Of a stretch of DNA of 64,000 nt, positions 45,101-58,620 are shown one piece after another. Position 1 is the first letter of the stretch. The number at the start of each line of letters is the position of its first letter. The position numbers were made by a program, and so were the translations under genes. The DNA is from Chamaecrista fasciculata. Its lineage: Eukaryota; Streptophyta; Magnoliopsida; Fabales; Fabaceae. The stretch covers positions 53,773 through 117,772 of the forward strand of contig QANZ01022370.1 of assembly GCA_003254925.1 (NCBI GenBank), given 5' to 3'. Below the pieces are notes generated by a model, which saw nothing but the letters and a program-made list of their open reading frames with translations, did not search any database and had not been told where the DNA came from.

Positions 45101-48100
45101 TATTGTACCCTAGAGCAAGTGGGAGTTTGATGGAGATTGTGCCCTAGGGCCAATCATTTTATATATATGTTTTGTTTGAACATATGGTTTTTGATTAATT
45201 TATAGAGATAAATTATGTTGTTATCATATTATTAGCATGTTTACTATGATAGCGTCCTTGATTAATTATATGATAATTAATCTAAAACTGTCCCTGGTCG
45301 ATCATTCACGTGGGAACGTAAATGAACCAAGACCAGCATGACCTCGTTGTATAGAGATACATGCACTTGAGGGATTTAGGAGATAGTTTATCGTTAGGCG
45401 GTTGCTTAAAGTAAACTTCACATCCCCAAACCTTGAGATAAGACATAATGGGACTCTTCCCACTCCATATCTCATATGGTGTCTTCTCAACTGCCTTAGA
45501 CGGAACACGGTTAAGTGTGAACGCGGCAGTTTCTAGAGCATATCCCGAAAAGGATGGCGGAAGATCGGTTTGACTCATCATAGATCGAACCATATCCAAT
45601 AGAGTTCGACTCCTCCTCTCAGAAACACCATTCCACTGTGGGGTTCTAGGAGGAGTGAGTTGTGAGACTATCCCACAACTTCTAAGATGATCAATAAATT
45701 CTTGACTCAAATACTCGCCTCCTCGATCAGATCGAAGGACTTTGATTTTCTTGTCAAGTTGGTTCTCTACCTCACTTTGACATCTCTTGAACATTTCAAA
45801 AGACTCTGACTTGTGCTTCATTAGGTAGACATAGCCATACCTACTGAAGTCGTCAGTAAACGTAATGAAATAAGAGTAACCACCTCTAGCATGAGTACTC
45901 ATGGGTCCACATACATCACTATGTATGATCCCCAATAAGTCTGATGCCCGCTCACTGTGGCCAGTGAAAGGCGCCTTTGTCATTTTTCCAAGTAAACAGG
46001 ATTCGCAAGCATCATATGATTCAAAATCAAATGAGCTTAGAAGTCCATCTTTACGGAGCTTCTCTAGCCGTTTCTCGTTTATATGGGCTAAACGACAATG
46101 CCAAAGGTATGTAGGATTAGGTTCGCTAACCTTCATCCTTTTCGTATCAATGTTATATTTATTACGTTGTTGTTCTAATTTCAAGATATAGTGGTTATCA
46201 TGCAGATCACCATAAGCAAATAACACATTATCCTTGTGAATAGAACATTTACCATTCCCATTCACACAAACAAATCCTTCTTTATCCAAATAAGAAAATG
46301 AAATAATGTTAGAACTTAAAGATGGAGCGTAATAACAATTGTTTAAAAATAAAACAAGCCCAGTGGGCAAAACTAGCTCGTATGTTCCTACAGCAACAGC
46401 AGCAACCTTCCTCCATTGCCTACTCGTAGGTCCACCTCGCCTCTGTTCAGCTTCCTACTGCTTCTCAACCCCTGCACATTTGTACATATGTGAGAACCAA
46501 AAGCAGTATCTAATACGCAAGTGGTAGGAGTAGATAAGTGAACACCTATAACATAGATAACTGAAGTAGAGGCTTCGCTCTTCTTCTTCTTCAGATCTTC
46601 CATATACAGCTAGCAATTTCTCTTCCAATGTCCAGGCTTCTGGCTGAAAAAGCAAACTGATTCCTTTGTGGGCTTTGCCTTCTTGGCAGGCAGTGGGTTG
46701 TGCTTGGCCGCTGGCTTGGTCTCACTAACAACGACTTTTCCCTTCCTCTTTCCTTGGCCCTTCCCCTTTCCCTTGTTCTGAACTAGCAAGACAGAGCTAG
46801 GCGTCTTCTTAATGGACACCTCAGCAGTCTTGAGCATTCCATGCAGCTCAGAAACAGACTTCTCCATCCCATTCATGTTGAAGTTCATGACGAATGGGTC
46901 ATAACTCCTTGGTAGCGAGTTCAGGATCACATCCGTCGCAAGCTCTTGGGTGATGGGAAATCCCAGCCTACCAAGGTGATCTATGTATCCCTTCATCTTT
47001 AAGACGTGGGCAGTCACAGACGCACCTTCTGCCATATTGCAAGAGTACAGAGCCTTCGTAGTCTCAAACCTCTCTTGCCTTGCCTGTACTTGGAACATTT
47101 CCCTGAGATGCCTAAGCATTTCATATGCCCCCATGTTCTCCAAGTTCTTTTGGATCTTGGGAACCATGGTGGCCAAAATCAGGCAAGCAACATCCACAGA
47201 GTCACTTTGATGCTTCTCATAAGGAATAGGGTTCTCCAGGACATATAGCTTCCTCTCCTGGGTGAGAACAATTCTCACATTTCGGAACCAGTCAAGGAAG
47301 TTAGTCCCAGTCAATTTATCCTTCTCAAGGATAGATCGCAGTGATAGTGTTGAAACATTGATTGCCATTGATTCTACAATTAAGATATGAAAAGTTTCAT
47401 TAGCAGGAAATATAAATATCCACCATTTTATAAAACCCAGAAAAATTATTATTAGTGGCTAAGATCCATATTTCACCAAAGTTTACCGTCGCGTAGGCGA
47501 TCATGCACCCTTAGGTTATTTAGGTAGGTAACTCCTTACCAATCACATCTCATGTGACTCTTAGATCTTTATGGGACTGTATCATCATATGATACTTATT
47601 GTGGCATGTTTATCCCATCTAATGCCTTGAGGTCCAAATCCGATTTGATAACCCCATTAAGTCACACAATAAAACTTGTGAATGGCTAGGCTCAAAACAA
47701 CGAGGCCGAAGCCCAACCCCCATATCATCAAGGCCCACTAAACACGTGTTGCGTAGGCGATCACTGCATCTAATAAACCGAGATTTCAACAAGGCGTCGC
47801 GTTGAATCTCCCATTCACCCGTGTCTCCTCAAGGTAATGGCAGATACGTGTCGCGTAGGCGATCACCGCTCCGCGATGAACAAGATTTCAACAGGGTGTT
47901 TTATTGATGGCATTAAAACTTAAGATTTTTAAAAGGGTTTGATTTTTAAAAAGGTTCCGTTTTAATTTAAATTTAAAACCAATTTTAAAATTAAATGAGT
48001 TGTGCCATGTGTTTACTTCCTATGTATCTCATACATATAAACTCATGCACGGATTTTGTATCTCATACAAAATCCCACACTCGTATCTTATACGTGGTAG

Positions 48101-48409
48101 TGTAAAATTAAATTGCATGTTCAAATTCGCACCCCTAGGCATACATCTAGCGCATTGCATATCATACAAAACTAAATGCATTAAACATACCATGTTTAGA
48201 TATGGCCCATCTACCCTATAATCCTCTCAAGCCATTGAGAGAATTTTTCTAAAAAGAAAAATAAAAATTACATTGTGAAAAACCCCAGTTACATTGAGGT
48301 ATAACAAAAATGTAAAATTACATCAAGAGTGTAGGGAGACAACACGCAGGCCGTATTTACCAAAAACCCTAGAGCCATATCCAACACCACACAAAACATA
48401 TGAACACTT

Positions 48410-50579
48410 TGATGGAGATTGTGCCCTAGGGCCAATCATTTTATATATATGTTTTGTTTGAACATATGGTTTTTGATTAATTTATAGAGATAAATTATGT
48501 TGTTATCATATTATTAGCATGTTTACTATGATAGCGTCCTTGATTAATTATATGATAATTAATCTAAAACTGTCCCTGGTCGATCATTCACGTGGGAACG
48601 TAAATGAACCAAGACCAACATGAACTCGGTGTATAGAGATACATGCACTAGATGCTTCTCGAGAGTCATGGTGCAATCATGTAAGGGTTACAAGTTGCTG
48701 GACCGACCCGGAGAGTCCTGCATGGGTTTAGTCATAAGCTAGCCTCTCCTGTACACCTGTCACGATAGCCTTAGACCTGAGGTCTTGACTATTCTGGCAT
48801 TGTAGTTGTCAAACTTTGGCCTAGTCCAACGTTACCCGTAACAGGGTAGCCATACAGGCTAGGTACGGGTTTGGTTGATTACCGTGCAGAGGAATGTGGT
48901 TGACCAAGATGGGATTTTGTCCCTCATTAAGATGAGAGATATTTAACTGGCGCCCTCGATGAGTATGTCCAAGAAAATGCGTGGCCACGCTGGGAATGGG
49001 ACTAACTCAGGGAATCGAGAAAGTTATGGTTTGGATTATGGATGACATTCCCGTGCCTAATCCATGACCAAAATATCGTGTGACAATAGGGATTATGACA
49101 AGGTGGTACTTAGGTTAAGTCGTTAACGTTAAAAGCGATAACTCACGTGTTTTGGGTAGTCGAGATGGCTTGCTAGAGTCCGCTCTCGACTTGTGAGTCA
49201 CAAGATGGCTTGCTGCCAACTTCACGTGAGGCCTGCTGGGTCACACATGAGCAGGATCAAGATGCTATTTTGGGACACGAATTAGGGTTAATTCGTGAGT
49301 CACTTTGGTGACACAATTTAAGACATAGTTGAATGTCTTAGGACATTAAATCTTGTCTTAAATAAATATCTTTGATTGTGGTATTTAAATTTGTTGGACA
49401 AATTTAAATATATATTAATTGTTAAATAGTTTACAATTAAAATTGTTGTTTAAAATATTAGGGAATAATAAATTAAATAAGTTTCCTAAAAGTTAGGGAA
49501 TTATTGATTTATTAAATTCACTAATATTGGGGAGACAAGGAATGAGGGTGGCGCCTCTTTAGTCTTATTTTAATTAATGAAAAATGTTTTTATTAATTAA
49601 ACAAAGATGACAAGGTTTGAATTTTGAATTCAAACAATATCTTTTGAAAAGTTATAGGATTTGACAAAGTTAGTTATAACTACCTAAGAAGTTGGGTTGT
49701 TATAGAATTCCTCTTGAGCTACATGAGGATGGCGCCTATCTTAGTTTCTTGGAGTGCAAGATTTGATCTTGCACTTTAAGTTTTAAAGATATGTGCAAAT
49801 CGAAATTATGATATAAAATATTAAAGTAATATTTTAAATTATAAAATCAATTTCTCATGACTCATTCCAACCAATAGGATTTGAGCAATCAAGATTTGAT
49901 TTCAAGATTTGATTTTGAGTCTCAAATTTAAATTGCCACCTATTGAATTTTGAATTATAATATTAAGTGTGATATTATAAATCAAAAGATATACTGAGAT
50001 ATATTAAGATATTCAATATCTTAGGGATTTACTAATTGGATTAGGATTCCCTAAGATTGGGAATGAGGAAGCTATAAATAGAGGGCCTAAGCGCCTAACA
50101 CAAACACAACACACAACCAATTCTTGGTGAGACTAAGAATTTCGCCTAGTGCCCTATTGAGAGTAAAAATTCGCCAAGTCCTAATATTGTGAGAGTGAGT
50201 CGATTTTCTTGGAGAAAGAGAGTTAGACCTGCACCTGATAATATTAGTACATCCCAATCAATCTTGAGAATCAAGAACAGTTCTTGATCATTCAAGAATC
50301 ATAGATAGAGTTCCCGTATTCACTTGGGAAGAAGTGAAGGAGGCTAGCACCTAGGCATCTGCCAAACTGCTCGTGTGGATCACCGGTAGAGGAAGGACAC
50401 TCGGAGTGGACTTCTCAAATTCGCGAACACAATAAGTCACCGATTGAAATATAGGTAAACATCTTTACTTTCCTGGTATAAATATAATTAGTGGATCCTG
50501 GAAGGAATCACAGAGTTAGCATATTTAAATAAGGTTTTTTTATTTTCTTCCGCTGCGCTCCCTCTGTGATTTTCCAACA
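48410..50579 (+). mobile_element. Solo Copia LTR (2170 bp) in the leader of copy F
   Basis: The ends are TGATGGAGATTG and TTTCCAACA, with a perfect duplication CACTT (48405-48409 and 50580-50584). Its first 237 bp differ from the 3' LTR stub of copy E (45128-45367) at only about three sites by eye, so the two come from close relatives. Confidence 0.93.
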
Positions 50580-51081
50580 CACTTCACATATTATCATGTT
50601 AAACACGACATACTACAACACATACCAAAAACAATTTTTAAAATGTGTTCAATTAGGGTTTGTGCATTTTTAACATGCCTTTCTTGAAATTGGGCCTTAT
50701 ATCAATAATTATAAAATCAAGAATCTCATTCAAGATTTTTTTAAATTATTTCCCCCAAAAATTTTAAAATTCATAATTTTAATAAATTTTCAGCCACCCC
50801 ACAATATTATAATTAAAACATTTTTAACTATAATTATATGGGGATTTCGGCTTTGGCCTTAAAATTTCAAGAAAATATTTTAAATCACTCCAATTGATTT
50901 TATATGTATCATATACATAAAACTTGCACCTTTTCCATAGATTGAGTTTTTAAATAAAACTTTTCGGTGGATTTTCGTAAAACCAAACATATGATTGAAA
51001 GCGGTAAACACACATATACATCACATGTATAATTCACCAAAACCAGTATTAAATTCAGAACTAGCGTGGCTCTGATACCAT

Positions 51082-53521
51082 TGTTGGGAAATCACGGCCC
51101 AAAACGCGCAGCGAAAGCGAAATTAAAAATAAAAATAAACCTTTAAATGGCGCAAGGACCAAAAATGATTTCCCTACGGATCCGCTAGCAGAATTTAAAC
51201 CGGTGAAGGATAGAGTTATACCTATAGGTTTCAATCGGTCCGGTTGAACGGTGCGTTTCTGAGAAGTCTACTTGAAGCGTCCTTCCTCCGCCAGTAATCC
51301 ACACGAGCAGTTTATTGGCACCAAGGTGCTAGCCTTCTGTTCTTTTCTCCAAAAGAACAAGGGAACTCGATCTACGGCTCTTAAAATTCAAGAACAATTC
51401 TTGAACTTTAAAAGGATGGTGGCGCAATAAACAAGAACTCCTTCTTGTTTTTCTCTCAATAAAACCCTAGCTATGGGACAACTTTATTTCTCTCACACTC
51501 TTGGAGAAGATGAAGTTTCTCTCTCTAGGTTTTTTGAGCTAGGAGACTTTCTCTCTTGTCTCACAAGAAGAAAACAAAATTACACTAATGAGAACTAGGT
51601 TACCAAGTCGACTTGCCTTGGCCTTTTTATAGTGTTGGGGAATTTTGATAATTATAATTAGGGAATCCCTAAATTATAGGATTATCAAATTATAAAATTA
51701 TAAGATTAAAATAATATTATAATTTTAGTAAACTACTAAATTGGTCCCTATATTATTGACTCGCTGCCAGATTGGTCCCCGAATTTAGGAAATTGACAAA
51801 TAGGTCCCCAAATTTTTCTAACGAGTCAAATAGGTCCCCGAATTTTTCTAACATTTGTCAAATGGGTCCTTCTGTGCATGTTATTCGGGGACCTATTTGA
51901 CTAACGTTAGAAAAATTCGAGGACCTATTTGACTCGTAAAAAAAATTTGGGGACCTATTTGTCAATTTTCTAAATTCAGGGACCAATTTGTCAGCGAGCC
52001 AATAATCCAGGGACCAATTTGGTAGTTTACTCATTATAATTTTAGGACATGAATTCTTAATTAAAATATTACTTTAATATCTTAATTGAATTCAAAATGC
52101 AATCTTATGAGAATGAAATTGGAAGATCAAATCTTCCTCTTGGACCCACATAGAATGCGCCAACCTCCCCTAACTTTCTTTGGAATTTTATAAATCAAAA
52201 ACATTCCTAACTCTTAGGAAGTCATAACCAACTTATTATCTTCCAAAGATTTTGAATTAAAATATTACCCTAATATCTTCAATTCAAATTTTGAATCTTG
52301 AAATCTAGATCAAATCTTTGAATTCAAATTCATGACTTTAATTAATAAAACATTTCTATTAATTAAAATCTCCTCTATGAGGCGCCACCCTCAATCCATT
52401 TTATCCTAATATTAGTGAATTTAATAAATCAATAATCTCCTAACTTTTAGGAACATCATCTAATTTATTATTCCCTAATATTATAATTGTAAATAGATTA
52501 ATCCAATTAACTGTTTAACAATTAATATATTTAAACTTGTCCCACAAATTTAAATATCTCAACCGTAGATTTAATTTAAGACAAGACTTTATGTCCCAGA
52601 CATTTTGCTATGTCTTAAATTGTGTCACCGGAGTGACTCACGAATTAACCCTAATTCGTGTCCCTTTAAGTGGTGTCCAGATCCTGCTCATGTGTGACCC
52701 AGCAGGCCCCACGTGAAGTTGGCAGCAAGCCATCCCTATGACTCACAAGTCGAGAGCGGACTCTAGCAAGCAATCACGACTACCCAAAACACGTGAGTTA
52801 TCGTTTTATCAAAAGACCGATTTAACCTTAGTACCACCTTGTCATAGACCCTATTGTCACACGATATCTTGGTTCTGGATAAGGCACGGGAAAGTCATCC
52901 TCAATCCAAACCACAACTTTCTCGATTTCCTGAGTTAGTCCCATTTTCCTGAGTGGCCCCTCTTTCCTTGGACAGACTCATCGAGGGCGCCAGTTAGATA
53001 TCTCTCATCTTTTATGAGGGACAAAATCCCATCTTGGTCAAACACATTCCTCAGCACTGCAATCAACCAAACCCGTACCCAGCCCTTATGGCTACCCTGC
53101 TACGGGCAACGTTAGACTAGGCCAAAGTTTGACAACTACAACGCCGGAATAGTCAAGACCTCAGGTCTAAGGCATCGTGACAGGTGTACAGGAGAGACTA
53201 GCTAATGACTAAACCCATGCAGGACTCTTCGGGTCAGTCCAGTAACTTGTAACCCCTTACATAATTGCACCATGACTCCCGTAAAGCATCTAGTGCATGT
53301 ATCTCCATACACCGAGGTCATGCTGGTCTTAGTTCATTCTCGCTCCCACGAGGATAATCGACCAGGGATGAATTTAGATTAATTATCTCATAATTAATCA
53401 AGGACGCTATCATAGTAAACATGCTAATAATATGATAACAACATAATTTATCTCCATAAATTAATCAATATGTTCAAAACATATACATAAAATGATTGGC
53501 CCTAGGGCACAATCTCCAACA
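51082..53521 (-). repeat. 5' LTR of Copia copy F, with nested MITE
   Basis: It runs from the inner end TTGGGAAATC to CACAATCTCCAACA at the outer end, 2440 bp including a 306-bp MITE. The outer palindrome (GATTAATTAT-CTC-ATAATTAATC) lies at about 53376-53400. Confidence 0.9.
51727..52032. mobile_element. MITE (306 bp), second copy of the family at 41370, inside an LTR
   Basis: The ends AGTAAACTACTAAATTGGTC and the complement of GGTAGTTTACTC pair. Direct repeats ATTATAATTTT flank it (51716-51726 and 52033-52043). The body matches the MITE at 41370-41646, with one extra GACCTATTTGACTC unit. Confidence 0.83.
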
Positions 53522-56120
53522 AGAACATGTATTTAAACTATAAACACAATCAATCAAACAATAGAGAGGATACAAGATTAGGATAGGTAACTCATCCATG
53601 ACTGGATTCATGAGCTATTTGCCAAAGCTCTTCGGGACAATCTATATTATTGTCACATCGGAACAATAAACAAACATATATATATATATATCAATGGCGA
53701 TCCTAATATGCAAATAAGATATTGTAAACCACTCTTTAGCAAACCCTAAAGAGATACTTCATTAATCGTGAGAGAGACAAACTCCGGGAATGTCAAGGTC
53801 TCATTACTTTAACAAAATATGATCTACTACTTATATATAACGAACTTTAACAATTACACTTGAAAGAGTTAGTCATAGCTCATAAATGAAACATCAACAT
53901 CTGGACTTAATAACGAAACATGGTGAACTCAAGGCACATCCTTGAGGTATTCCTCAAGTATCTACCTATTTAGTTACTCATGCTCTAAGATGAGAACTAT
54001 TCTATTCTAAAGAGAGAATTGGAGTAAAGTCAGTAAATTCGTGCTTTGAGCGTGGAATGACGACCTCTATTTATAGTGTGGAGTAGTGTGCTTGATCCGT
54101 AAGTCAAGGGGAGATTTTTGCCTCTAGGCCAAGGGCTGCGCCGGTGGCCCAATACGAAGGCGTAACGAAATATCTGCAATATTTCGATTATATTTCGTAT
54201 CTTGAATCATAGCCATGCAAAACATACTCTACTGCTTCGGAATATTCTGAGCCGCGAGATTTCCAATTTGAGCCGCTGGCTCAAAGAGGCGGCGCAGGTC
54301 CAGACTCTTCTGAAGCTTATCTGCTGACGTCATATTCCAGAATATTCCTGTGCCGTGTGAATCATCGAATTTGGGCCGGCGGCCCACGTGGCGGCATAGA
54401 GATTTTCAGTGCTAAACGCGATCTTCTAGAATATTCTGATATTTACCTCTTGGTTTTTCCTGTTTAAATATTTGAAATACTGAATAAACCATTAAGTAAC
54501 ACTTATTTATAAAGTATAATAAATAACGCTAATTAACTCATTTTATTCACTTTATTCCACCATACCTTAGAGTTGCCCTTGGCATATTAATTGGTCTAAT
54601 TCTAATATATTATTATTATAAACTTGCCAAAAGAAAGCCAAATAACTTGTTCACTTTTGGGCTGATCAAATCCCCCACACTTAAGACTTTGCACTCCTGA
54701 GCAAAGGTACGAAGAAGAAGAAGAAAGAATATGCCAAAGAATCAAGGAACTTTCCCAAGTTCATGATTCATGGCCAGCACCTAGTCACAAACTATAGCTA
54801 AAGAATTCATTAAGCAAGTAACCAAGTAAAGTAGTTTAATCCAATTTTCATAAGACCAATTCCATAAGTGTATCAATCTCCTCACTAATTGGGTATCATT
54901 TCCCTCTAGTCATTCCTTAGACTAAGTTCCTACCATAAGCTTGTAGAAATTCTCAAAGTGTCCACTTTAAGTGAAATAATAATTCTTAATCAAGAGGACT
55001 TTAATAGGGTTGTAATGTATGGGAAAGGCTAATATTTATGGAAAGAAATGTAGGGAGAAAAGAAATGAAATCGGTGTTTACTTTTAAAATTTTTCTTCAT
55101 GTTTTTCTTAACAATTCAACTCCTCTTATCCAAAGAAAGTAGCTAGCTTACTATAAGGCTCATTTGAGTCATTTGGCACAGGACTCTATTCTCTTGACTG
55201 GCCGGTCTTTTTCTCTTGATAGGCTCTTATGATAATATTCTTAGTATTTGAGCTTTCTCAAAGATACTTTTGTTTGCTCGACTTATTTATTTCTTTTTTC
55301 TTTTGTCGAGATCTTTTATATTTCTTTTTCTAATAACTTTCCTAGCTAAATTCACTTTTGAGAGTTGTATTGAAAAGTCCATCTCTACGAGAATGTTTAT
55401 AAGTACACCTTAGTGTATGGGCTCAAAGGGGCTAACAAATGATATATTTGGTAACTGGCTAGTGTTTGGGATAAAGGGGTTGAAGAAACAAATGCCTCTA
55501 TTATATTAACAATCATTAAATCTAATAAGCTTTAACAAACAATTAAGACAAGTTCTAGAGAAAACAAAGCTAAGAGACTAATCTCTCTATATATTGTATT
55601 ATGTATTATATAGGCTTAATCTTCCAACTAAGCTGAGTTTCTCTCAAATTGGTCTATAAAAATCAAACAATACTACTAAACTTAGGCAATTACTTAGATT
55701 ATTCTAAGGTTATAGAAAATAACTAAACTAAACTCTTATCATGAATATAGAATTATTCACTGAATACTCTAAACAGATTAAAAATTCAACTAACTCGAAT
55801 TCTACTCAAAAAGTGAAAAATAATAAGTGAAGTAAATTTAAATCAAGCACTAAAAATAGGAAAATAAAATTTTAAAAATTTAAAGTTTATAAAGTATTTA
55901 GATTAATACCAAAAAGTTTTTGGGTGAACCAAAATATAAGTTACTCTAACTTATTCCTCTCCCCCACACTTAAAACATAACATTGTCCCCAATGTTAGAA
56001 TCAAATAGGAGTAATGAACTAGGTTAAGGTGTGAATTTACTCCTCTCTCCCCCACACTTAGAAGAACACATTGTCCCCAATGTAGAAAGGAAAGATAAGA
56101 GGAAATTTTTAAAATGTAGG
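53522..56120 (-). mobile_element. Ty3/Gypsy element 1: 3' LTR, purine tract and internal non-coding fragment
   Basis: The LTR ends at 54668 (TGATCAGCCC in element sense), and the adjoining 54669-54681 is a purine tract on the minus strand (AGTGTGGGGGATT). A TATA-like CTATAAATAG lies at 54067-54076 (minus). The inner LTR end is missing, cut by the LTR of copy F. The 1.4 kb from 54682 to 56120 has no coding sequence but carries the CCCCCACACTTA... and CATTGTCCCCAATGT phrases typical of gypsy 3' internal regions. It is a broken fossil. The (AT)n at 53676-53694 is a microsatellite. Confidence 0.65.
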
Positions 56121-56743
56121 TGATGGTTGCCGGGTCCACCAATTATAATTAAGCCTAATCTGCACTCAAAGATAGAATATTAGTAGTAGAGGCGAGAATA
56201 GGGTCGATCCACAGAGACTAGTCTTGCCCACAGGTTATGCAATTATAAACCAGAAAAATAAGGAACCAGTGAATACGTCTTGCCCAAGACTAATGTCCGT
56301 GACTTTAATCTTGCCCAAGACTAGTGACGTAAGAGGTAATTTTGAACGAATGTAATAAAAAGCAATTGTAAATTAAAAGGGTTATTACCGATTGATTGGA
56401 GTCTTGGCCGGGATCGTTATTCATGGAGTTTCACACTTGATCATTGATACCAAAATAATGTTATCCCTTCAAAATAAACAGGTTAACGAATTCATGAGAT
56501 GAAATCACTCTTTCATTAAGGTTGATTAAAGGATAACGTATCCAATTTAACCACTTATTAATTAGATGAATCCGACACCATCGACAATTCAATCTAAATT
56601 AATAGAATAAAGAACCGAAATATATTAACCCTAACAATTAATTTACGAAATTACTTGTTAGATTTTCTTCTCCCTAACATGGTACGACCATCTTAGTTGC
56701 TACTTAGTGATGAACTTACTAATTACGAATTAATAAGAACACC

Positions 56744-57425
56744 TAGCGTTATGTTTACAAATCAAAATAAATAACTTTGGCCAAGAGTTATAAAATCAGC
56801 TTGAAACATATATAAAGAGATAAGTAGGAGAAAGAAAAATATATTAAATTCATGAAATAGAAAATATGAACAAGATCTCACAAATGTTGAAACTTCCAAT
56901 CCAAACTCACCCTAAGCCAAGATAAGAGAGTTAGCCGCGCAGGGCCATTGAGCACCTAAATATGCGATGTGTGGAATTGAACGTGAAGTCTCCGATCCGC
57001 TTGTGAAAACCCTAGGGTCCCTATTTATAGAGCTAATTCTAGCTGAAAATCCCACAAATCCCTTAGATTTAGATTACAAAATCTTCTAATAACCCCAAAA
57101 GATAACAGAATTTGCGTAAGTCTTGGGCAACACGTATGCAGTGCAAGGATATCTTTTAGTTTGAAACTTCAGAATCTGCATGACTCTTGGGCAAGACGTG
57201 TGCAAAACAAAATGTATCTTTTAGATCTTGATTTTAAGGGACTTTGAGGATCTTTCCTTACTTGCAAAGCAAACTAAAGATTGAATAAGTACCAAATCCT
57301 AATTTATAAACATGATATTTACCAAATAAAGAATCAATCTAAAAATATATCACATTTTCAATTTGATTTGAAGTTTGAGAGAAAATCCAGAATCTATGAT
57401 ATTTTGGGGGTAAATCTTTCGATAT
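56744..57425. repeat. 682-bp direct repeat, left copy
   Basis: Begins TAGCGTTATGTTTACAAATC and ends ATCTTTCGATAT; the right copy is 58621-59302, equal in length, with only about three differences by eye. It includes the TATA-like region (CTATTTATAGAG near 57020) of the gypsy LTR. Confidence 0.92.
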
Positions 57426-58620
57426 TGAAAGGTTTCGGGCGTACCTTGATAGCGGAATCAAGTACCCACGCGGAGACTCGGTCACGATCTCGAACACGGA
57501 TCTACGCTCTCGCGTTGCTCACAGCAAATGCACCGGCAGAGAAGAATAATGATGGAAAAACGCTTTACACCTCTCAACTTGAACTTTTTCTCACTCAAGT
57601 TCTCTGTCTGGGAGTTTTTCTTATCACCATGGAAAAACCAAAAAAATGCGTCTCTCTGCATCCTCATGGTGGGGTTGTGGAAATAATAATTATAAATATT
57701 ATTATCCCACTCACAAAAAATAACCACCCCTCACCCCATGATCTTTAGAATAATAATTAATTAAATTGAATTAATTAATAAAACACAAAAATAATAATAA
57801 TAACAATAGTTATTATTATTTAAGATCATGGATTTGATTGGGTCCAATCCACCAAGGGTGGACCCACATTCCTACATCTCCCACTCACACTTGGTGGATA
57901 GTAGGGTTGTGAACCAATCTGTTTATCTTCTCTCACATTCATACTTGATGCTTTGCCGTGACCGCGTGGGCATGACGTCCTCTGTTAGGTGTTTGTACTA
58001 GAAATCCTTTTTATGGGACCAGCACAAACAACCTTCTCCTGCATGTAGCTAAAACATTAAAATTATGCCTCAGATGTCCTAGATTTAACTATATACACTT
58101 TTCCATGGCAAATCTAATCCCTCTCGAGTCAATGTTTGGCTCAGTTTGCCCTTGTACGCTTAGTATCCACACTTATGACTACACAATGTCATAAGGGACA
58201 TGTCACAGACACTAGCATAGATGTGTATATTGCAGTTAATCTTCCTTTCGCCCAAATATCATTTAGATATGTATCAATCGCTTTCCTAGCATAGTACCTT
58301 AGACCGTATCACTCATGATCATAGGAAACAATGCTAAAGTAGCAGACACTGAAACATACCCTCATGATATTGTCAAAGTCATAAGGACATCAATGGGAAG
58401 ATGATTCCTCCCAGGGACTCACACAGCAATGAACCAGGGACCTTTCACTTGCTTCCCTTTTTATGCGGTTCTCTCAGCACATGTGGTATGAAACCCATGC
58501 TACGGTGTCACTCCTTACTTTAAGAGCGTACGTCGCTTTTTAAATTGTCATTAAACACCGTATAGACTTAAGTCTAGATACTCTCAGCATCTAAACCCAA
58601 ATTCTTCAACTCATCTCTCA
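57426..58620 (-). mobile_element. 1195-bp block with TG...CA ends between 682-bp repeats, solo-LTR-like
   Basis: In minus-strand sense it begins TGAGAGATGAGTTGAAGAAT and ends GAAACCTTTCA. It has no ORF of note and does not resemble the Copia LTR family of this window. It includes a perfect 12-bp stem with 4-base loop (AATAATAATAAC/GTTATTATTATT near 57793-57820). The ends and size suit an LTR of another family, but the flanking repeat is far longer than any integrase duplication. Confidence 0.5.

Larger units (their letters stand above)
39778..45367 (+). mobile_element. Ty1/Copia copy E: integrase, RT, RNase H and 3' LTR start, broken
   Basis: The copy starts abruptly in the Gag-pre-integrase region (about 39800-40260), then integrase (about 40310-40720 and from 42959, with FTDDFSRFGYVYLMKHKS and the SDRGGEYLS motif), reverse transcriptase (about 43600-44340, with YVDDILL) and RNase H (about 44390-44890, with DASF and ADSTTESEY). 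A purine tract AAGTGGGAG at 45116-45124 precedes the 3' LTR at 45128, of which only about 240 bp remain before copy F begins in the opposite direction. The integrase is interrupted by a solo LTR. Gag and the 5' LTR are absent. It is a broken fossil, with a few breaks besides the insertion. Confidence 0.9.
45368..53521 (-). mobile_element. Ty1/Copia copy F: integrase, Gag, leader and 5' LTR, broken
   Basis: On the minus strand: 5' LTR 51082-53521, primer-binding site 51068-51080, leader (51067 to 47369, split by a solo LTR), Gag from 47368 (MAINVSTLSLRSILEKDKLT) to about 46610 with a CCHC-like FFSQKPGHWKRNC end, then Gag-pre-integrase and integrase (46370-45368, with SDRGGEYLS and QWNGVSERR). 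It ends at a tail-to-tail join with copy E near 45368; reverse transcriptase and RNase H are not present. It is a broken fossil with several breaks. Confidence 0.9.

Noticed and set aside
57281-57748. 155-codon frame running from the 682-bp repeat into the 1195-bp block
   Set aside because: It crosses a repeat boundary, begins without ATG context, and shows no domain or codon-like composition.
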